Shown in pieces: positions 17,080 to 25,527 of a DNA stretch of 64,000 nucleotides (the stretch's first letter is position 1; each line of letters starts with the position of its first letter). Both the position numbers and the translations under genes were made by a program. Origin of the DNA: CAWGET01 sp963821715 (lineage in GTDB: Bacteria; Bacteroidota; Ignavibacteria; Ignavibacteriales; Melioribacteraceae); contig CAWGET010000006.1 of the NCBI GenBank assembly GCA_963821715.1, forward strand, positions 248,001 through 312,000, written 5' to 3'. The notes beneath the pieces were generated by a model. The model saw only the letters and a list, made by a program, of their open reading frames with translations. It was not told where the DNA came from and did no database searches.

Positions 17080-20000
17080 TTAATATATTTGCAAAATTTG
17101 TTGTTCTTGAACGACTGCTAATTTAAGTATTTTAGTTTTACCTAATTCCGGCATATCAACATATACTATATAAATTCCACTAGCAACGGGATATCCACTT
17201 TCATTTTGTAAATTCCAGGTGTCAAACTGCCCGCCGGTTTCAGCATGATTGATAGTCTTTACTAAAACACCGCTTAAATCAAAAATTCTGATCACCGCGT
17301 CATTCGGCAGATGATTAAAAGTTACATAATGATTTGTTCGTGATGTTTCTCTGCTATGTGTGCCGTAATACGGATTTGGAAATACATTTATTCTTTCCAC
17401 ATCTGCTTTAGCTAACTCCGTATCTGATGAATTTTCAGGAGTTGAATAACTAAACACGTCTGCATCAGAATTTGGTTTAGTAGTTAAAAATATAACCTTA
17501 TTTCCTATCGGCAAAGTTGCACCATCCGAATACATTGTAAAAAGAGTTGCAGTGATGAAAGGATAATCAAATTCACCGGTTGCATCACCAAAGGTTGTAT
17601 TTGCCGAAGTTAATAAAGAATTATCTGTAACATACTGAGCATCATTTGCAGGATCGTAACTTATTTCATTACCGTCGGCATCATAACCCTGCCAGCAATA
17701 TACAGGTTCATAACTTGGAGCACCAAAAACCGGCCCTGACCAATTATCCCCATCTACGTTCCATACTCCACTGGAATCAGTATCCCAGAAACCGGCAAAT
17801 AATCTTATCATTTCTCCGGAAGGATATACCCTTCTATATACTGCGAATGGAGCCATATATGGTTGACCTGTTGCTTGATCAATATGAACTTCTTCGGAAA
17901 TATAATCCCACGTGAGTGATTCCTGTGTAAAATCGAAAATAATATCATCGGCGCCCCAATATCGGAATCTATCAAACGTTCTGTCACCATCATTAAAATT
18001 ACCGGCTCTGCTTTCTATAATATAACCGGTAGTTCCAAGACTGCCGCTGGGTCCTACATAACTAACATTTGCATCCACAACTTCATCATTAGCATTTAAT
18101 TCGCTAGCTTGAACAATACCCGGATTGGGACCTGTTACTTTAACCATAACACCATCAACAATAGGATATTCACTATTATTGCTTTGGTTGGTAATACCGG
18201 ACGCTGAAACAGTCCCCGTAGTTGTATTTGTAACATTCCAAACAACTTGACCTTCAACATTTTCAAAAGTAACTTTATAACTGTCTCCGGTAGTCTGAGA
18301 AGGATCAATAACTATAGGTATTACAGAACCATCACTTGTTCCCGTATCATGAGTGGCCGAAAGAGTATCTCCAACCACTGAACTGTATCGTACTCCGGGT
18401 TGCGGTTGTTGAGGAGTTACCGTTAGAGTGACAGCGCTTGATTTCAGCGCATGGAATGGAAGTAATGGAGATGGATTTACTGCATAAGCCACTACCGCAA
18501 AGTAGTAAGTCTGACCATCTTTTAATGAACCACCCCTAATAGCATCCTCTGTTATTTGTATATATCGTTTTAAGCCGTTATCGGTTCCCGGTACAACAAG
18601 TTCAGGAACAGAAGTACCGAATTTGTCTGTAGTAGTGTCATATACTGCAGTAACACCATTAACTACATCATAATTATCAAGTAAAACTCCCTCTTCAATA
18701 CTTGATGAAGGAGTTGGTAGTTGATAAACTAAATATCCTTCAAACTTATAATTTTGATCTTCAAAACTTTCGATGTTTGATATACTTTGCTGATTATTTC
18801 CCCAATTTAGAATAACGCTATTTGGCATTGGAGTAACGCTGACAGCCGGCGGTTCTAATGAAGGGAGCTTGAACAACTGATCAAATACAATTTGAGCCGT
18901 AGCATCATTTTGTTTTAGTTGAGTTACACTATTAAGATAATCACTTCCAAAAGCACCAACTAATGCTACCACCACTTGCGCTGTATCTCCAAGAGTCATT
19001 GTAATTGGTCCGTTAGTAACCATTAACCTTCTATCGCCCGGAGTATCAACAGATCCATCTAGCTTGCCTGTTCCTTCAACAGGGTCGCCGGGGAGTAAAA
19101 ATGCACCGGTAGGAGTATAGGTTGCAGCTGCTTCCGGGAATTTTACACTGGAAGGGTAACTGGGAATTGGGAGTCTTCCCCTCATCAGATTATAAAATTC
19201 TAACGTACCATCATAATCAAAACCCGGATCTTCCCAAGAGCCGCCTGCAGCAAAATACACAAAAGAGCTCATCGGTTTTTCGTTAACATATTTATAACCT
19301 TTTCTCCACTTCAAATTGAATATTGCACTATCCGCAGGATTACCTGTAAATTGAGAAACACCCTGTAAAAAGTCATATCCGATTGCCGGAGGAACATATC
19401 CTGCAGATTCATATGTTGCATCTATAGCAGAAGAATTGTAAGAATAACCGAGGTTTAACGATGTATCGCATCCGGCAAAATCATCTCCGGCATTACCTAG
19501 ATCCGAATCAGCCCATTGAACAATAAACATGCTATCTATTCTCGAATTTGGAGCAGAGGTTGGCGTTCCTGTATAAACAATATCAACCTTTTTGTAAATC
19601 ACGTTTCCTAAAGCGCCTGAATAAGCATAAGCCCAATAAGTTTCGGAAACTTCCAAACCAATAGGAATAGAGCCATAGTTGGCCGTTGATTTAGAATCGT
19701 CGTATTTAACGAATAAGGTTTGTGCAGCGCCGGGAATTCCCGGAACGTCGACATCAGGATCATATTGGCCGTTCTCGTTAACATCCTTATATAGAGCTCC
19801 TTCATTTGCAGGCCATTCAGCCCAATCAGTAGCGTATTGATCTCTAATTTGCTGTATATCACTTTCTGTTACTGACCCGAGAGGTTTATCAAAAAAAGAT
19901 GCTGCATCGCTTGATAAATCACCGGTAGCATAATCAGGCCTAACTCTGAAAACGCGTGTAATCGGCGCACATCCTGTACCGTATGTGTTTCCATTAACAC

Positions 20001-20316
20001 GCACTAATTGAGAACCGCCGTCGGATACTTTTCCGCCCCAAACGATGCCTTCTGCAAAAATTGCGCCTACACTTGCTCCTTTAGGATAAGCACCGTTCCA
20101 TGAAGAAGCTACAACCCAATCATGAAATCCGTCCTGACCCACCCAAGATGTAATATTGTTAATGTTCATCACACTTTGCGCAGGGTTAATGTTTGCTTTA
20201 CTTAGATTAGGTTTACTCGATTTTCTATTACCTTTTTCAGCTCCAAGAGTGTCAACTTGAAAGCTAACTATAAAGGCAAAGAGAATTGTTAAAATATATA
20301 CATTTATTTTTTTCAT
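17080..20316 (-). CDS. Large T9SS-secreted surface protein
   Basis: The ATG at 20316 is preferred, with GGAGG nine bases before it and the signal peptide MKKINVYILTILFAFIVSFQ. The product is 1078 residues. It has a large unassigned N-terminal region (WVGQDGFHDWVVASSWNGAY), fibronectin-like segments in the middle (PAVSVTPMPNSVILNWGNN, GQTYYFAVVAYAVNPSPLLP) and a C-terminal sorting domain: VERINVFPNPYYG, IRIFDLSGVLVKTIN, GYPVASGIYIVYVDMP. The domain implies export through the type IX system. It lies between a TonB-dependent receptor and a PorV-like protein, so it may be a surface partner of that receptor. Confidence 0.8.
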   Translation of the reverse strand: MKKINVYILTILFAFIVSFQVDTLGAEKGNRKSSKPNLSKANINPAQSVMNINNITSWVGQDGFHDWVVASSWNGAYPKGASVGAIFAEGIVWGGKVSDGGSQLVRVNGNTYGTGCAPITRVFRVRPDYATGDLSSDAASFFDKPLGSVTESDIQQIRDQYATDWAEWPANEGALYKDVNENGQYDPDVDVPGIPGAAQTLFVKYDDSKSTANYGSIPIGLEVSETYWAYAYSGALGNVIYKKVDIVYTGTPTSAPNSRIDSMFIVQWADSDLGNAGDDFAGCDTSLNLGYSYNSSAIDATYESAGYVPPAIGYDFLQGVSQFTGNPADSAIFNLKWRKGYKYVNEKPMSSFVYFAAGGSWEDPGFDYDGTLEFYNLMRGRLPIPSYPSSVKFPEAAATYTPTGAFLLPGDPVEGTGKLDGSVDTPGDRRLMVTNGPITMTLGDTAQVVVALVGAFGSDYLNSVTQLKQNDATAQIVFDQLFKLPSLEPPAVSVTPMPNSVILNWGNNQQSISNIESFEDQNYKFEGYLVYQLPTPSSSIEEGVLLDNYDVVNGVTAVYDTTTDKFGTSVPELVVPGTDNGLKRYIQITEDAIRGGSLKDGQTYYFAVVAYAVNPSPLLPFHALKSSAVTLTVTPQQPQPGVRYSSVVGDTLSATHDTGTSDGSVIPIVIDPSQTTGDSYKVTFENVEGQVVWNVTNTTTGTVSASGITNQSNNSEYPIVDGVMVKVTGPNPGIVQASELNANDEVVDANVSYVGPSGSLGTTGYIIESRAGNFNDGDRTFDRFRYWGADDIIFDFTQESLTWDYISEEVHIDQATGQPYMAPFAVYRRVYPSGEMIRLFAGFWDTDSSGVWNVDGDNWSGPVFGAPSYEPVYCWQGYDADGNEISYDPANDAQYVTDNSLLTSANTTFGDATGEFDYPFITATLFTMYSDGATLPIGNKVIFLTTKPNSDADVFSYSTPENSSDTELAKADVERINVFPNPYYGTHSRETSRTNHYVTFNHLPNDAVIRIFDLSGVLVKTINHAETGGQFDTWNLQNESGYPVASGIYIVYVDMPELGKTKILKLAVVQEQQILQIY

Positions 20317-20364
20317 GTAATAAAACCTCCAGAAGTTTTTAAACATTTGAGATATAAATCTCAA

Positions 20365-23300
20365 TTAAAAATTAACCAATATACCTAAACGCAATTGTCT
20401 CGGGGTTCCAAATAAGTCGTTATTATAAACGTCAATCGCGTGTTGTCTGTTAGCAAGATCAATTACCCTATATAAATCCGCAAATCTGTTAGTATATCTC
20501 GGTTGTTTTACAATATCCTGACCCGCAGGAGACTGAAGGAAACCATCATCATAAGCATTGCCTGTAAATTCATAAACGTTAACAGCATTTTTAGTATTCA
20601 ATAGGTTCATCACATATGCATATATGTTAAAATCGAAATCTGCGATGCTTATTGTTTTATCAATTCTAAGATCGATATTAAATTGCCATGGAGTATTGGC
20701 AGAGTTGATTGAACCTTGAGGTCTTCTATTTCTCGTATCCTCCTCAGGTATCAATCCGCCTGTCCATGCAGAACTTTGACCCAAACCGGTAAAACGTGCA
20801 TATGTAAATGGATGACCGCTATTAAAGGTTAACAGCAGATTTAATCCTAATTGTTCTAAGATAGGTCCACCGTCATTATCACCGAAGCGATAATCTATGC
20901 TCATACTTCCGGCATGTGTATAATTATAATTTAGAGGCAGCAATACTGTCGGGACTTCATTGTTGCCTTCAGTAGATCCAATACCACTTCCGACAAAGGA
21001 GTTAGTTCCGGATGCATCTGAATATGTATAATTGAATTGTGCCGCGATTCTTTCAATTCTTCTTACTTTTAAACTTAGTTCTACACCTTTTGAAGTTGAA
21101 AAATCCTGGTTTACAAATGCGGCATATTTACTTTTTACAGCTCCAGGAGATGTTTTGATATTTTTATACTGAAGTTGTCCAGTAATGTCTTTATAAAAAG
21201 CAGTAATATCAACAGCCGCAAAATCAGTAAATTGCTGTGCAAAACCTACCTCGTAAGATGTAGTTTTCATAGGTTCAGGATCGTATGCTACCGGATCAGT
21301 AATCAAGTTAGACCCGGCTACTACTTCGGCAATCCTGAACATGCCTTTGTAAGCCAAATCTAAGCTTGGGGCTTGCACAAAATTTCCATATTGTAAATGG
21401 AATACAGTTCTATCGCTAACAGGGAAAGAAAATCCTAACCTTGGAGAAATATAACTGTATTTACCTCCTTTAACTATCTCCCCCTCTTCCGGTAAATTGG
21501 TATCTGTATTAATTTGAGGGTTACCAGGGTTAGTCCATTTCCAAGAATCCATATCTATATAATCGTATCTTAATCCGAGGTTTAGAATAAGATCATTAAT
21601 CTCAAATCGGTCTTCTATATAACCAGAAGCGAAGACAGGGTGTTTGGCTCCAAAAACTCCATCGTCAACTTCATTACCCAGCAGATCATAACCGTAATTG
21701 TTATAATCTCTGTATAATGAATTGCCGATTAGATTAGTTAACGATTCAGAATCTCTAAGCTCGTCGGGATTCGTTCTGAAAATATTTAGGGTGTTTGTTA
21801 CGCCTGCAAGGTCAATACCGTAATGTCTAATCGTCCATCTTTGATAAGAAGCGCCGGCTTTTAAAGCATGTTTTTCGAGCTGTGCCGTATAGTCCAACTT
21901 ACCGCTTAAATAATTATTTTTATCTTTCTGGTATCCTGTGCGCGGTGTTCCTTCTCTAAAAAATGGGAACCCATAAAAGTCATACTGAGCCGGTACAGAA
22001 GAAAAACTTCGGAAATCATATCCGTATGCTGCATTTTGTAAACTATCAGCATATCCTAATACATTAGTTTCAAAAACAGGATCCGCCCATTGCGAACGTA
22101 AATCAAAATAACTCACATTTGCAGTAAAATAAGAATTAGGCGCTGTTAAATAAGTTGCCTTTAAACTTACAAGTAGATCAGTCTGATCAAAAACAGGGAC
22201 TCTGTCCTGGTTATATATATTTCTGATATCCAACGTTTCAAACCCATTCTGTTGTCTTGTTTGAGTAGTAAATGCTGTAGCTAATCTTAACATAAGTGGG
22301 TTACTATCGAATAGTAATGTTCCGTTCATAGTATATCTATCTAAGTTCCTGCCTGGTATATTTCCCGCATCCCAAGTAAGTACTTTATAATCATTTGGGT
22401 TACCGCCTAAAGTACCCGAATCGTAAATTTTGGTCGTATCCCACAAAGCTCCATCGGAAAAGGCGTCTGGATTTCCTTCAAAAAAAGAAGGAGTTCTATC
22501 TTTCTGATTAAGTCCTTCGCCTGAAACAAATAATTTAAGTTTATTCGTAAAAAGCGGACCACCAAAAGTTGCTACATAGTTTCTATATCCATAAGAGTAT
22601 GTGCCAAGAAATTCATCACCAGGATAATTACCGAAATTATCAGTCTCAAATCTGGCTGATGCATGATACTGTTCGCTGCCCGTCTTAAAATCCGAAGAAA
22701 TTATACCGGCATTAGCATTTCCGTACTGTGCTGTATAACCTCCCGCTTGAACAACTATCTCCTGCACTGCGTCAGGAGTAACAGTAACAAGAGAGCCGCC
22801 GTTTCTATCTAAAATATCCTTTACATCGGCACCTTCAACTGTATATCCTGTTTCATCTGCTCTGCTTCCTCTTACAAATATATCGCCGTTCAACATAACG
22901 ATTCCGGGCTGCAGCGCAATCATCGATTCGACGTCGCGAGTCGGCAGAGCTTTCAAATCATCCCCGCCAATAACCCTCAATGCATTAGTAGCAGATTTTT
23001 CAATCAAAGGTTGTTCTGCAACAATTACAACTTCGCCGGTCGCAAAATCTGTAGAAGCTAAATTGAAATCGATGTTTGTAGTTAATCCTGAAGTAATTTT
23101 TACATCAGTTATCCTTACCGGTTGAAATCCGATATAAGAAGCCTGCAGGGAGTAAGTTCCGGCAGGTACCTGTGTTATAAGATATTCTCCGTTCACATCG
23201 GATGCTGCACCAAACGCGGTTCCCTGAACGATAATATTAGCTCCTATAAGAGCCTCACCGGTTTGTTTATCTAAAACTTTGCCTGAGATTCTACCGTTGC

Positions 23301-23370
23301 CGGTTTGAGCCGTTGCCAAAGAGAAAGAAAACAGCAACAATAGAAATATTGTATAAAAACTTTTCAACAT
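20365..23370 (-). CDS. TonB-dependent receptor with carboxypeptidase-like N-domain
   Basis: Starting at ATG 23370 (GGAG eight bases upstream) the product is 1001 residues. A signal peptide ends ATAQ. A carboxypeptidase regulatory-like domain follows (GRISGKVLDKQTGEALIGAN, PAGTYSLQASYIGF). The plug contains LPTRDVESMIALQPGIV and FVRGSRADETGYTVEGAD. The remainder is a 22-strand-type barrel, ending in the aromatic RQLRLGILVNF. This is the SusC-like outer-membrane receptor architecture, importing a substrate with energy from TonB. No SusD partner is recognised. It is four bases from the upstream lipoprotein gene and leads into the T9SS cargo gene. Confidence 0.9.
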   Translation of the reverse strand: MLKSFYTIFLLLLFSFSLATAQTGNGRISGKVLDKQTGEALIGANIIVQGTAFGAASDVNGEYLITQVPAGTYSLQASYIGFQPVRITDVKITSGLTTNIDFNLASTDFATGEVVIVAEQPLIEKSATNALRVIGGDDLKALPTRDVESMIALQPGIVMLNGDIFVRGSRADETGYTVEGADVKDILDRNGGSLVTVTPDAVQEIVVQAGGYTAQYGNANAGIISSDFKTGSEQYHASARFETDNFGNYPGDEFLGTYSYGYRNYVATFGGPLFTNKLKLFVSGEGLNQKDRTPSFFEGNPDAFSDGALWDTTKIYDSGTLGGNPNDYKVLTWDAGNIPGRNLDRYTMNGTLLFDSNPLMLRLATAFTTQTRQQNGFETLDIRNIYNQDRVPVFDQTDLLVSLKATYLTAPNSYFTANVSYFDLRSQWADPVFETNVLGYADSLQNAAYGYDFRSFSSVPAQYDFYGFPFFREGTPRTGYQKDKNNYLSGKLDYTAQLEKHALKAGASYQRWTIRHYGIDLAGVTNTLNIFRTNPDELRDSESLTNLIGNSLYRDYNNYGYDLLGNEVDDGVFGAKHPVFASGYIEDRFEINDLILNLGLRYDYIDMDSWKWTNPGNPQINTDTNLPEEGEIVKGGKYSYISPRLGFSFPVSDRTVFHLQYGNFVQAPSLDLAYKGMFRIAEVVAGSNLITDPVAYDPEPMKTTSYEVGFAQQFTDFAAVDITAFYKDITGQLQYKNIKTSPGAVKSKYAAFVNQDFSTSKGVELSLKVRRIERIAAQFNYTYSDASGTNSFVGSGIGSTEGNNEVPTVLLPLNYNYTHAGSMSIDYRFGDNDGGPILEQLGLNLLLTFNSGHPFTYARFTGLGQSSAWTGGLIPEEDTRNRRPQGSINSANTPWQFNIDLRIDKTISIADFDFNIYAYVMNLLNTKNAVNVYEFTGNAYDDGFLQSPAGQDIVKQPRYTNRFADLYRVIDLANRQHAIDVYNNDLFGTPRQLRLGILVNF

Positions 23371-23403
23371 AATTTTTTCTCCTTCTTTATGATATAACAA
23401 TTT

Positions 23404-24123
23404 TTAGTCATCAGTAAAAACCTTGCTTTTCAGGTTTGCCTGCGTGTCATAAATTGCTGCTGTATATCTTTTTTGTGATTCAAGATTAGCCTGAAACGTT
23501 GCTACTGTATCCTCGCCTGCAATAACCTCCATTGAGTAACTGCCGGCTTTTAAATAACGATACGGAACTGCATCTCCAAGTTCAACAGGAGTAGAAAACT
23601 CTAAAGTTGTATCTACATCTGCCGAAACCGCATGGATTGCATCGACTGTTACATCAACAGAGCCATTAAAAAAAGCCACTGCCGCTGTATCAGGACGAAA
23701 TAGATCATTTTGATCATCCTTTGTTTGGAATAGATATCTTTGCGTCATTTTAACAACGCTGCGATCGGAGCTTGGGCCTACCACAAATAGTCTAACTTTT
23801 TTATCAACCTCAACACTGAATTGAAATGATTCTGAATTGAATGATAAAGTTTTAGAACCAGCCGGGACGTCCATAAATGAAGAAGCTGCGTTATCTTCAT
23901 CTCCGAAAGGGATTGTTCCAAATTGAAGAGTAGTTCCATCGGCATTACGCAATACAAAATCTGCTGAACCAACTCCCTGAGCAAAGTTAACAACCTTTAC
24001 TTCACTCCGATAATCAATAGTTGAGGGAATCGGTTGTACACTTGTATCAACACAACCTACAATACTGAATATAAGAGCCATGCCGAATAATAGTAGTATT
24101 CGAATGTAACTTTTTTTTGGCAT
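23404..24123 (-). CDS. DUF4397-like lipoprotein
   Basis: A 239-residue lipoprotein (signal MPKKSYIRILLLFGMALIFS with lipidation at C24 in IVGC). The mature part shows two beta-rich units resembling DUF4397: VKVVNFAQGVGSADFVLRNA plus VPAGSKTLSFNS, and VAFFNGSVDVTVDAIHA plus YLKAGSYSMEVIAGEDTVAT. DUF4397 function is unknown. It is the first gene of the cluster, probably co-transcribed with the TonB receptor, T9SS cargo and PorV-like genes. Confidence 0.75.
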   Translation of the reverse strand: MPKKSYIRILLLFGMALIFSIVGCVDTSVQPIPSTIDYRSEVKVVNFAQGVGSADFVLRNADGTTLQFGTIPFGDEDNAASSFMDVPAGSKTLSFNSESFQFSVEVDKKVRLFVVGPSSDRSVVKMTQRYLFQTKDDQNDLFRPDTAAVAFFNGSVDVTVDAIHAVSADVDTTLEFSTPVELGDAVPYRYLKAGSYSMEVIAGEDTVATFQANLESQKRYTAAIYDTQANLKSKVFTDD

Positions 24124-24974
24124 AAGACCTCCTTAGTTAAATAATTTTGTTTTAATGTGAATAAATTTGAGATAGCGTTTAGAAACATTAATAATAGAAA
24201 CACTAACTTTTATAACAACTAAGTGGAACTAAAAAATAAGCGCCGTAAATGCATTAATTGTTACTCCCTTAGTAAGTTGATGATATTGTTAATTAAAAAT
24301 CTTTTGGGAACTTTTTATTTACAGAAACCTCAATATTAAAGTTACCCTGTTTATACGTATTTCTGAATTTTAATAACTTATTTATGTTTCTCTATTTTAT
24401 ATGTTCTTTCTTCCTGATATTTGGTGATAAATAATTAAGGAAGAATAAAATTACAAGAATTCAAATAATATCTTAAAGATGACTTAGAATAAAACATTGA
24501 AATTGGTGAATAATAACACTCGACTTTGTCTGTAGGCCGGGAGTTTAACATAGAGACGAACATAGCATTGCGCAACTGCTCAAATACAGTAATATGACTA
24601 TTATCAAATCTGCGAGGTTTGATTCGCTTAAGAAAAGTGTAGAAATGTTTTATACTTTATCTCCTTATAAAATTAAGGAATAACTACTATAGAAAATTGG
24701 AAGAGCCGAATGAACCTCTTGATGCTAAAACAACTTTACAGACTTCCCCATTTTCCTGCAACAAGTTTGAAAATTTATACAAAAGATGCAATAGTTAAAT
24801 TAAACAACTTCAATATTTTTATTTTTCTGTAAAAAGTCAATATAGGGTATTTTCCATATCTTTTCAGATGTGTTAGAGCTTTTTTATTTAAGAAGCAAGG
24901 CAGAAATAATTTTAGGCCCAGATGGACTCTCCCAAATAGATGCAATCGGCAAAAGTACCAGCCATTATAAAAAT
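24124..24974. other. Gene-poor region without a supported gene
   Basis: About 850 bases of AT-rich sequence with no open frame of note. One minus-strand piece near 24537-24625 reads open for some 30 codons (RRFDNSHITVFEQLRNAMFV and onward) and looks like decayed coding sequence, but I cannot assign it. The promoter of the lipoprotein/receptor cluster should lie in its left end; no clear elements stand out. Confidence 0.5.
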
Positions 24975-25012
24975 AAAAAAGCCCGACTCCATATTAAAGG
25001 AATCAGGCTTTA
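24975..25012 (-). terminator. Terminator of the duplicated tRNA segment
   Basis: Minus-strand hairpin AAGCCTGATTCC / GGAGTCGGGCTT followed by TTTTTATTTTT. It parallels the terminator directly after the real tRNA at 25359-25391, and both start with TTTAAAGCCT or TTAAAGCCT, as if copied with the tRNA end. Confidence 0.75.
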
Positions 25013-25103
25013 AATGTGGGCCCAGATGATTCCCTGTCCCGCAGTTCCTTTGCGGGGGAACCATTCCCGATATAAAGCATCGGGATAAACTCCCTCTGAT
25101 TAT
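25007..25103 (-). repeat. Degenerate second copy of the tRNA 3' half, split by an insert
   Basis: Read on the minus strand, ATAATCAGAGGG (25092-25103) equals the anticodon-arm 3' side of the tRNA at 25397-25470. At 25007-25029 the tRNA 3' end plus the start of its terminator recurs (23 bp with one mismatch against 25386-25408, including CATCTGGGCCCACA). Between them the T-arm is replaced by two hairpins, TCCCGAT/ATCGGGA and CCCGCA/TTGCGGG. The order and spacing match a tandem copy of the tRNA 3' half. Confidence 0.75.
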
Positions 25104-25354
25104 TAGATCAACCTTCGTAAATGCTTAATAGCGCGTTGAGAATTTTTTAATGACTTCAAATATCTTTCTTTTATAATTGCTTCTGCTTTAGTTTCAAATT
25201 CGGCGGCAATTACTAATTCCCATTTTTCTGTAGTACCGGTAAATCCATTATGTATTGTGTTATGTTTCTGGATTCGCCTGTCTAAGTTTGTAGTAAAACC
25301 GATGTAATGCCGGTTGCGATTTGATTTTAATATATAAAGGAAGTAACTCATCAT
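25103..25354 (-). CDS. GIY-YIG nuclease family protein (UPF0213 type)
   Basis: A small GIY-YIG domain protein of 83 residues from ATG 25354 (or 82 from 25351). FLYILKSNRNRHYIGFTTNL holds the GIY-YIG-type pair (YIL, YIG). DRRIQKHN supplies the conserved arginine, and TKAEAIIKERYLKSLKN holds the conserved glutamate. No ribosome site is visible: the start lies five bases past the terminator T-run of the upstream tRNA. The stop codon overlaps the first base of the duplicated tRNA sequence. The gene therefore sits exactly between a complete tRNA and a second copy of its 3' half, as a mobile or site-linked element would. Confidence 0.88.
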   Translation of the reverse strand: MMSYFLYILKSNRNRHYIGFTTNLDRRIQKHNTIHNGFTGTTEKWELVIAAEFETKAEAIIKERYLKSLKNSQRAIKHLRRLI

Positions 25355-25358
25355 AACC

Positions 25359-25391
25359 AAAAAAGCCCCGAAAATTTAAACTCGAGGCTTT
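25359..25391 (-). terminator. Terminator after tRNA(CAU)
   Basis: Minus-strand hairpin AAGCCTCGA / TCGGGGCTT followed by TTTTTTGG, starting six bases past the tRNA end. It separates the tRNA from the GIY-YIG gene. Confidence 0.75.
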
Positions 25392-25396
25392 AATTG

Positions 25397-25470
25397 TGGG
25401 CCCAGATGGATTCGAACCACCGACCCTCTGATTATGAGTCAGATGCTCTAACCAACTGAGCTATAGGCCC
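25397..25470 (-). tRNA. tRNA with anticodon CAT (Ile2 or elongator Met)
   Basis: Minus-strand cloverleaf: acceptor GGGCCTA/TGGGCCC, D-arm GCTC...GAGC, anticodon stem TCTGA/TCAGA with loop CTCATAA, T-arm GGTGG-TTCGAAT-CCATC and discriminator A. CCA is not encoded. CAT can mean elongator Met or the lysidine-modified Ile2. The GGGCCTATAGCTCAG body resembles isoleucine tRNAs, so Ile2 is my preference. Confidence 0.92.
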
Positions 25471-25527
25471 AAAAACTAAGAACATAATTATAATATTTTA
25501 TTCATTTATTATCAAGAAATAATCTTC

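Noticed and set aside
24537..24625. Coding-looking minus-strand stretch RRFDNSHITVFEQLRNAMFV in the gene-poor region
   Set aside because: Only about 30 codons without start or recognisable family; noted in the region entry but not called as a gene.
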